From Omphalotus guepiniiformis (Eukaryota; Basidiomycota; Agaricomycetes; Agaricales; Omphalotaceae): a DNA stretch of 64,000 nt. The notes beneath the pieces were generated by a model. That model did no database searches. It had not been told where the DNA came from and was given only the letters and a program-made list of their open reading frames with translations. How positions within the stretch are numbered: the first letter of the stretch is position 1; each line of letters opens with the position of its first letter. Both the position numbers and the translations under genes were made by a program. The stretch lies in NCBI GenBank assembly GCA_028554645.1, contig JAQOOI010000013.1, positions 62,001 through 126,000 on the forward strand. The letters run 5' to 3'. Positions 57,996-64,000 of this stretch are shown here, one piece after another.

Positions 57996-59075
57996 CGACA
58001 ACATATGCGTTGATTGCGATCCGAATGCACCAGCTTTTGTCAATCGGACTAACAATGGCCAAAATCCTCCCGTAAGGCTCTTTGTACCCAACTTCAAAAA
58101 ACCTGTTCTAACTATCTATCATGTATCATCGTCAAGGTCGTACCAACTTTGGCAAACACAATATCATTCTAACGGCCCTCGCTTCGGCAACAGCTCGCAA
58201 ATGCGATCTTCAAGTTTAGAACGACGCTATGACGACTACCGTTGGAGTACCTGGCCCGAGTACATCTCCTACGACAGCAACAGAATCGGAGACGGCGCCG
58301 TCACCATCACCATCATCATCACTTTCATCGCCATCATGATCGTCACCGTCATCGTCCACAATCGTTGGAGGCGTCGGAGGAGGAATCGCTATAATAGCTA
58401 TGAATAACTATATCCATATGGCTCTTCCTACGTCGACGCACGGCCCGCCGTATCAGCGCTGACATGTCCGAGTCTCAACCTTTCTTTCCGACTCGCGTGC
58501 TGCGCCGACTGAACGTCCACACAAGGGCGCAACTTTAGCACGAATGGCACCGGACGCGGACGAGGACAAGGATACGGATACAGTAAACGTAGCCTTGGTG
58601 CAAACCCACAACTTTCCACTACTACTAGCGAAATTTCAGCTGCAGAGTCTACCTCGAGGATTGAACCGCTTTTGGTCACTGTTCGCTCGCGGATGGCTTC
58701 ACCTCCGCCTCGCTTACCTCGAAGAGAGACGGATGCAGGTCGGATACCTGAGGACGAGTTCGAAGTGGAAGAAGAAGGGACTTTGCCACCTGAATACGAT
58801 CAGGTTTTCCGTCGGAATGACGGTGGACAAGGTGGATTGTTTGTACCTGTTCAGTCTACTTCTTCGGGAGTGGGAGTGCTTACAGGTACTAGGCTTGGTG
58901 AAGATCATGGTGTACCTGGTGATACACTACAGCCTTCACCTCATAGGAGGAAATTCTAGATATATCTTTCTTTCTTGGGACTATAACTTGGTAACGTCTT
59001 GCATTGTATCACTTACTAGAATCAATCTGTGAACAGGCTTTTTTCGTGGTGCTTTGCGACAAATTCTTTAGATCT
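57996..59075 (+). pseudogene. Decayed copy of the 40-42 kb membrane-protein gene
   Basis: Sequence from about 57996 to 59075 follows 40745-41915 closely. It starts at the ATGCGTyGATTGCGATCCGA block and carries the ...CCTCCCGTAAGGCTC donor, the Ser-rich stalk, the membrane helix region (58350-58420), the PRLPRRETDAGRIPED tail, TLPPEYDQV and the 3' flank (TTTTCGTGGTGCTTTGCGAC). Several deletions break the frame, for example in the ectodomain at 58040-58060, in the stalk, and before the tail. The first exon is absent. It is a truncated, inactive duplicate. Confidence 0.8.
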
Positions 59076-59359
59076 ATGTCTGCACATGGCAAGAACAATG
59101 TTCTTGAACGTATCAGATCTTTGACTGAAATCCGCTATCGTCCATAATCTGATATAACTAAAGGTGAGCCTGATACGACCTAACCCCCACTGCCAGATAT
59201 GCCGTCCCTTCACTGCAGGCAAGTACGGTTCTCCGACTGATGAACTCAAAAACTCCACCCATTCAACTTCAAGTTCCTGAATGCTGTAGCGACCTCACCG
59301 ATTACGAATTCGGAGTGTAACGAAGGATTCGTTCTTATGGCGGCACCGTCCAGCCAAAA

Positions 59360-59600
59360 ATTTGACGGTTAAGCGGGCCTCCGCTTTGATCGGAGCGACC
59401 TTAAATTGTATATGTAATAATTGTATATTAGTCAGCATTTTCGGCCCTCGTTTTTGCGCACTTATGGTCAGTTAAGCTGGCCTCCGGTTAAGTCGGTTGT
59501 CATTGCCGGAGGCCTGATTAGTCAGCGTTTCTCTTGCGCTCCGTGGTCAGTTAAGGCTGGCCTCCAGTTCAATCGGTCCGTCCTTGCCCGAGGCTCGTTC
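59360..59600. repeat. Short GGCCTCC-containing repeats
   Basis: Two and a half units of about 85 bp share GTCAGTTAAG(G)CTGGCCTCC and a (C)AATCGG/AAGTCGG stretch, at about 59370, 59470 and 59550. No coding function seen. Confidence 0.5.
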
Positions 59601-60001
59601 TGCCCCTCATCTGCCCCCTCATTTTTGTGCTCCATGCCACTGGCAGGACTGGGTTAGATATTATTTTGAGGTTGTTATAAACATAAAATATTCTAGGAGG
59701 TCCAAGTTATAAATGTATTAAAACAAGATGTTAGATACAAGTAAAAAAAAACACATTTTTTGTAAGAAACATGTAATTTTTTATACACTGGATGAAATTT
59801 AACATAAAATCTGTGAGAAAATGCTAAACATATATTGAATTAATACGGAAATTTTTCATCATTTTTTTGCTACTAATACTAAAATTATGTTGAAATTACA
59901 GTAAATTGTATCAACACAATACCTTCATTTCTCCAACATCAAACACAGTGATTTACAGTGAACAGATGTTGAACAAATATCAAAAATCATTTATCATAAA
60001 A

Positions 60002-60367
60002 CTTGAATTATACACTCTGTACACCTGTATACACCATGTATACACCCTGTCACATGTGTATACACCTGTATACACCCTGTACACCTGTATACACACTGTC
60101 TGTATACAGGGTGACAGATGTACAGGGTGTATACAGGTATACAGGATGACATGTATACAGGATGTATACAGAGTGTATACAGGGTGGATACAGGGTGGAT
60201 ACAGGGTGTATACAGGGTGGATACAGAGTGTATACAGAGTGCATACAGGGTGTATACAGAGTGCATACAGAGTGTATACAGAGTGTATACAGGGTGTATA
60301 CAGGGTGTATACAGGGTGTATACAGGGTGTATACAGGGTGTATACAGGTGGGAGTGTATACAGTGTG
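60002..60367. repeat. 11-bp minisatellite array 1 (TGTATACAGGG)
   Basis: Tandem 11-bp units of consensus TGTATACAGGG; the first part is arranged in the opposite orientation (CCCTGTATACA-like). Variants are TGTATACAGAG, TGCATACAGAG and TGGATACAGGG. The core TGTATACA is a palindrome. Because 11 is not a multiple of three, all frames read the same 11-residue repeat. Confidence 0.9.
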
Positions 60368-60782
60368 TATACAGAGTGTATATGGGTGTATACCTTGTCT
60401 GTATATACCTCACCTTGGAAACATCTTCTGTACGCAAGTTTGTATATATTAACCCCTATGTTCTGTATACAGAGATATCAGTGTCCATCTACTAGGTCCA
60501 TGCAGATGCATCCTGGATGTATACACATGAGATATGCAAGATGAATTCACCTAATGTACAACTGTATCCATATACACAGACTATATACATAAATGATCCT
60601 GTTTACCATAGTTTTGTTATTTGTTTAACATATAGCCAGTATATATGAACAACCAAAACATAAATTTTACCATCAGAAATTTAACATTACTTTCACATAT
60701 GTTTAGCATAAGTTCACAGTAATTTTCTGTCTGTTATTCTGGATCAATTTTAAATTGGTTTAGCATATTTTTCACACATCTA

Positions 60783-60920
60783 CACCGCCAAGAATTCAAC
60801 ATAAATCCCATGGAAAAATATTACAATATGGTGAAATAACATGAAAAATTAAACTTTTGATGTAATTTCACCATATTTTTAACATTTTCCCATGGAATTT
60901 ATATTGAATTGTTTGCAGTG
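60783..60920. mobile_element. Small MITE, copy A (138 bp)
   Basis: A foldback with CACCG...CAGTG ends (inverted: CACTGCAAACAATTCAATAT). It is flanked by CTA on both sides (60780-60782, 60921-60923). The second module has a single CTA without the insert at 62598-62600, proving insertion and a 3-bp target duplication. Confidence 0.85.
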
Positions 60921-61228
60921 CTATTCTATTTCTCTCTGTATTTAACTCTGAATATATCTTATTTGTTCAGCATATCTTCAGTATATTTGCACCAGCAAAA
61001 CATGAATGTTATTTTAGAAACATTTAACATTAGTTTCACATTTGTTTAGCATAAGTTCACAGTAATATCCTGTCTGTTATTCTGAATTGATTTTGAATTG
61101 CTTTAGCATAGTTTCCACACACCTTTTCCATTTGTCTCTGTATTTTATGATGAAACAATCATGATCTTGATTAACATAATTGCATCCAAAATTCAATATT
61201 TAATTTAAACAATTTTCTCAAAAATAAT

Positions 61229-62039
61229 GTATAGAGTGTATATAGGGTGTATACAGGTCTACAGGGTGTACTACAGGGTGTATACAGGGTGAGATGTATA
61301 CAGGGTGCATACAGAGTGCATACAGAGTGCATTGTATACAGAGTGTATACAGGGTGTATACAGGGTGTATACAGGGTCAGGCTGGATACAGAGTGTATAC
61401 AGAGTGCATACAGGGTGCAAACAGGGTGTATACAGGGTGCATACAGGGTGTATACAGGATGCATACTGTGTGTATACAGGGTGCATACAGGGTGTATACA
61501 GGGTGTATACAGGGTCAGGCTGGATACAGAGTGTATACAGGATGTATACAGGGTGCATACAGAGTGGATACAGGGTGCATACAGAGTGTATACAGGATGT
61601 ATACAGGGTGCATACAGAGTGGATACAGGGTGCATACAGAGTGTATACAGAGTGCATACAGGGTGCATACAGGGTGCATATACAGAGTGTATACAGAGTG
61701 CATACAGGGTGGATACAGGGTGGATACAGGGTGGATACAGAGTGCATACAGGGTGGATACAGAGTGCATACAGAGTGCATACAGGGTGTATACAGAGTGT
61801 ATACAGGGTGTATACAGGGTGTATACAGGGTGTATACAGGGTGTACACAGGGTGTATACAGGGTGTATACAGGGTGTATACAGGGTGTATACAGGGTGTA
61901 TACAGGGTGTATACAGGGTGTATACAGGGTGTACACAGGGTGTATACAGGGTGTACACAGGGTGTATACAGGGTGTATACAGGGTGTACACAGGTGTATA
62001 CAGAGTGTATACAGGTATACAGGGTGACATGTATACAGG
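61229..62039. repeat. 11-bp minisatellite array 2 (TGTATACAGGG)
   Basis: About 70 units of the same 11-bp repeat. The distal part (about 61790-61980) is nearly homogeneous, with some TGTACACAGGG units; the proximal part is a mix of GAG and GGG endings and of TAT, CAT and GAT cores. Two units are replaced by a TCAGGC block (near 61376 and 61514), indicating block duplication. Open frames of up to 310 codons on both strands simply repeat the 11-residue motif VYRVYTGCIQG. Confidence 0.9.
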
Positions 62040-62126
62040 GTGTATACAGAGTTTATATGGGTGTATACCTTGTCTGTATATACCTCACCTTGGAAACACC
62101 TTCTGTACACAAGTTTGTATATATTA

Positions 62127-62266
62127 CACTGCAAGCAATTCATCATAAATTCCGTGGGAAAATGTTAAAAATATGGTGAAATAACATGAAAAATTAAACT
62201 TTTTCATGTTATTTCACAACATCTTTAGCATTTTCCCACGGGATTTATGTTGAATTGTTTGCAGTG
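62127..62266. mobile_element. Small MITE, copy B (140 bp)
   Basis: Same family as copy A: CACTGCAAGCAATTC at one end and GAATTGTTTGCAGTG at the other, nearly complete palindrome. Flanked by TTA on both sides (62124-62126, 62267-62269). The first module shows the empty TTA site at 60449-60451. Confidence 0.88.
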
Positions 62267-63246
62267 TTAACCCCTCTGTTCTGTATACAGAGATATCAGT
62301 GTCCATCTACTAGGTCCATGCAGATGCATCCTGGATGTATACACATGGGATATGCAAGATGAATTCACCTAATGTACAACTGTATCCATATACACAGACT
62401 ATATACATAAATGATCCTGTTTATCATAGTTTTCTTATTTGTTCAACATATAGCTAGTATATATGAATAACCAAAACATAAATTTTACCATCAGAAATTT
62501 AACATTACTTTCACATATGTTTAGCATAAGTTCACAGTAATTTTCTGTCTGTTATTCTGAATCAATTTTAAATTGGTTTAGCATATTTTTCACACATCTA
62601 TTCTATTTCTCTCTGTATTTAACTCTGAATATATCTTATTTGTTCAGCATATCTTCAGTATATTTGCACAAGCAAAACATGAATGTTACTTTAGAAACAT
62701 TTAACATTAGTTTCACATTTGTTGGGCATGAGTTCACAGTAATATCCTGTCTATTATTCTGAATTGATTTTGAATTGCTTTAGCATAGTTTCCACACACC
62801 TTTTCCATTTGTCTCTGTATTTTATGATGAAACAATCATGATCTTGATTAACATAATTGCATCCAAAATTCAATATTTATTTTAAACACTTTTCCCAAAA
62901 ATAATGATAAGATTTTATGGAATTTATGATAAATGATTTTTGATATTTGTTCAAGATCTGTTCACTGTAAATAACTGTGTTTGATGTTGGAGAAATGAAG
63001 GTATTGTGTTGATACAATTTACTATAATTTGAACATAATTTTAGTATCAGTAGCAAAAAAAATGATGAAAAATTTTGGTATTGATTCAATATATGTTTAG
63101 CATTTTCTCAGATTTTATGTTAAATTGTGTCCAGTGACAGTTTTGTCTGTATTGCATGCACAGATGTGCTGCCAAAACTGAATTCGTTCCCGCCTGCATC
63201 CCGTGATGCAGGCTGACAGTCCAAGTAGTTTCCTTGCAAAAACTGC

Positions 63247-64000
63247 TTGCTCCCACTGGCACATAGCAAAAGCAAGTCAAACTTGTCAAAGTCCCGAAAA
63301 ATATTATTCGGAGTGATCATCGTCATGTTCTTCCTCTCAACCGTATACATGGCAGCATCAATCGCGAATCTGATACAACTGATACGTGTATGGTTTCTTG
63401 CCGTCGATCCTCTGGCGGAGAACCCTCCAGGATATTTACCGCTTTTCAGCGCTTTGACTCTATGTAACGTGAGTTGTAGCCTCCGGATCTGCCCGGGGGA
63501 CTAGTATTCAACTACGATGTACTGATGTGCGGAAAGCATGTACTCACAGATGGTGTAGTCGTTTGGAGGGCATGGGTGTTATGTAAACACGATTTCAAGA
63601 AAGCACTAATTGTTTGTATCCTTGTTCTCACTTGTGCTTCCAGTGAGTTTTGTCCTCAAGTGGTAATTGTTTTATCAACTGACAAAACTTCACAGCGAGC
63701 GCGATAACAACCATCGTGATACGTATCGCATTGATGAGGAGTCCACTTGGTACCAACAACGCAATCGGTAACAAGATACTCGCGCGTATTATCAATATAA
63801 CACAAGTCGCTAATATATCATTCTCTTTGTTGACGAATATACTAGCTACATCGATTGTTGCGACAAAGGCTTGGTCAGCTCTAACAACTCGTTTTTCAGT
63901 GGGGGGGACTTTCCACCTCGAACCCGGATTTCCCTTGGGCCTTACTTGCAACTTACAGGAGATATCGAATATGGTTCACTTCAAAAAACGCAAGCTCCGG
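63247..64000 (+). CDS. Multi-span membrane protein, 3' end beyond the window
   Basis: Visible exons: about 63247-63468, 63537-63642 and 63696-~63862. The frame gives SKSRKILFGVIIVMFFLST, VYMAASIANLIQLIRVWFL, then across an intron LTDGVVVWRAWVLCKHDF, ALIVCILVLTCASS, and ATTIVIRIAL..NISFSLLTNILATSIVATKAW. The W-R-A-W motif and repeated hydrophobic helices are typical of a large group of Agaricomycete seven-helix membrane proteins of unknown function. The true start is not fixed; an ATG at 63325 is inside the first helix, and an upstream exon is possible. The gene starts only about 110 bp from the end of the large inverted-repeat element, which may have taken its promoter. It continues past 64000. 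Confidence 0.65.

Larger units (their letters stand above)
59786..63136. mobile_element. Large non-autonomous element with 215-bp inverted ends
   Basis: The inverted repeats at 59786-60000 and 62923-63136 begin CACTGGA and match almost throughout. Inside, a module of minisatellite array plus unique unit is present twice: array 60002-60367 with unit 60368-61228, then array 61229-62039 with unit 62040-62906. No transposase or other recognisable protein is present, so it depends on outside enzymes or is extinct. The terminal sequence (CACTG, then AATTTAACATAAA and GAAAATGCTAAA) resembles the MITEs lodged inside it, which points to one transposon superfamily. Flanking trinucleotides ATA and ACA are a near but imperfect target duplication. 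Confidence 0.75.

Noticed and set aside
57592..58062. 156-codon minus-strand frame
   Set aside because: It overlaps the CTTC microsatellite and the antisense of the decayed membrane-protein copy.
60002..62039. CRISPR-like reading of the repeat arrays
   Set aside because: Units are contiguous 11-mers without unique spacers, in a eukaryotic genome.
61247..62179. Long open frames (up to 310 codons) on both strands in the minisatellite arrays
   Set aside because: They consist only of the 11-bp unit translated in all frames; no start context, splice structure or unique sequence supports a protein.
1..64000. tRNA or rRNA genes
   Set aside because: No stretch with the A/B box pattern or rRNA-like sequence stood out by eye; a dedicated scan could still find a tRNA.

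Overview
The window reads as nuclear DNA of a basidiomycete fungus, probably an Agaricomycete. Genes are split by many 49-65 nt GT-AG introns, some exons are only 8-15 nt, genes lie close together on both strands, and the families are typical of this group: a CYP63-type P450, a GTGKT-type NTPase of the Crinkler/RHS kind, a DyP peroxidase, SDE3/MOV10-like and TRK proteins, single-pass 'PPEYDQ' membrane proteins, and gag-only LTR elements. All gene models were spliced by hand from reading frame, GT/AG sites and family motifs.

Region 1 (1-26.8 kb) is ordinary gene-rich DNA. It holds the end of an unknown gene, an NTPase of the Crinkler/RHS type, a 10-exon CYP63-like P450, a small conserved-looking protein, BUD32 (KEOPS kinase), a two-finger C2H2 regulator, a tandem pair of short-chain dehydrogenases with a partial third 5' copy, an OTU deubiquitinase, an SDE3/MOV10-like helicase and a protein with an integrase-type HHCC zinc finger. 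Region 2 (26.86-29.59 kb) is a nest of mobile DNA. A 0.7 kb foldback element with a 3-bp target duplication (GGA) is followed 12 bp later by a 2.0 kb LTR retrotransposon with identical 175-bp LTRs, a CTGAG target duplication and a gag gene but no pol. Region 3 (29.6-44.6 kb) carries membrane proteins (including a 21-exon TRK potassium transporter), a large disordered protein, a decayed kinase, DPH4 (diphthamide synthesis) and a single-pass membrane protein.

Region 4 (44.6-55.5 kb) is strikingly AT-rich. A lectin-like/GMC oxidoreductase fusion and a DyP-type peroxidase are divergently transcribed from one roughly 0.8 kb intergenic region, followed by an Hsp70-like ATPase and a second P450. The peroxidase and the Hsp70-like gene each contain one in-frame TGA, and the P450 has one frameshift. 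The rest of each gene is intact, so these look like recently disabled genes. An H2O2-forming oxidase next to an H2O2-using peroxidase suggests an oxidative pair. Long foldback repeats fill the gap between the peroxidase and the Hsp70-like gene.

Region 5 (55.5-64 kb) is mostly repeats: ~140-bp tandem repeats, a decayed copy of the single-pass membrane protein gene from 40-42 kb, and a 3.35 kb element with 215-bp terminal inverted repeats. That element contains two array-plus-unit modules. Each array is an 11-bp minisatellite built on a TGTATACA palindrome, and each unit (~0.85 kb) carries one small MITE at a different site, so the other unit shows the empty site and the 3-bp target duplication. 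The window ends inside a multi-span membrane protein gene.

The strongest candidates for something undescribed are the 3.35 kb element with its CACTG-ended foldback relatives, and the lectin-GMC/DyP pair in the AT-rich island.
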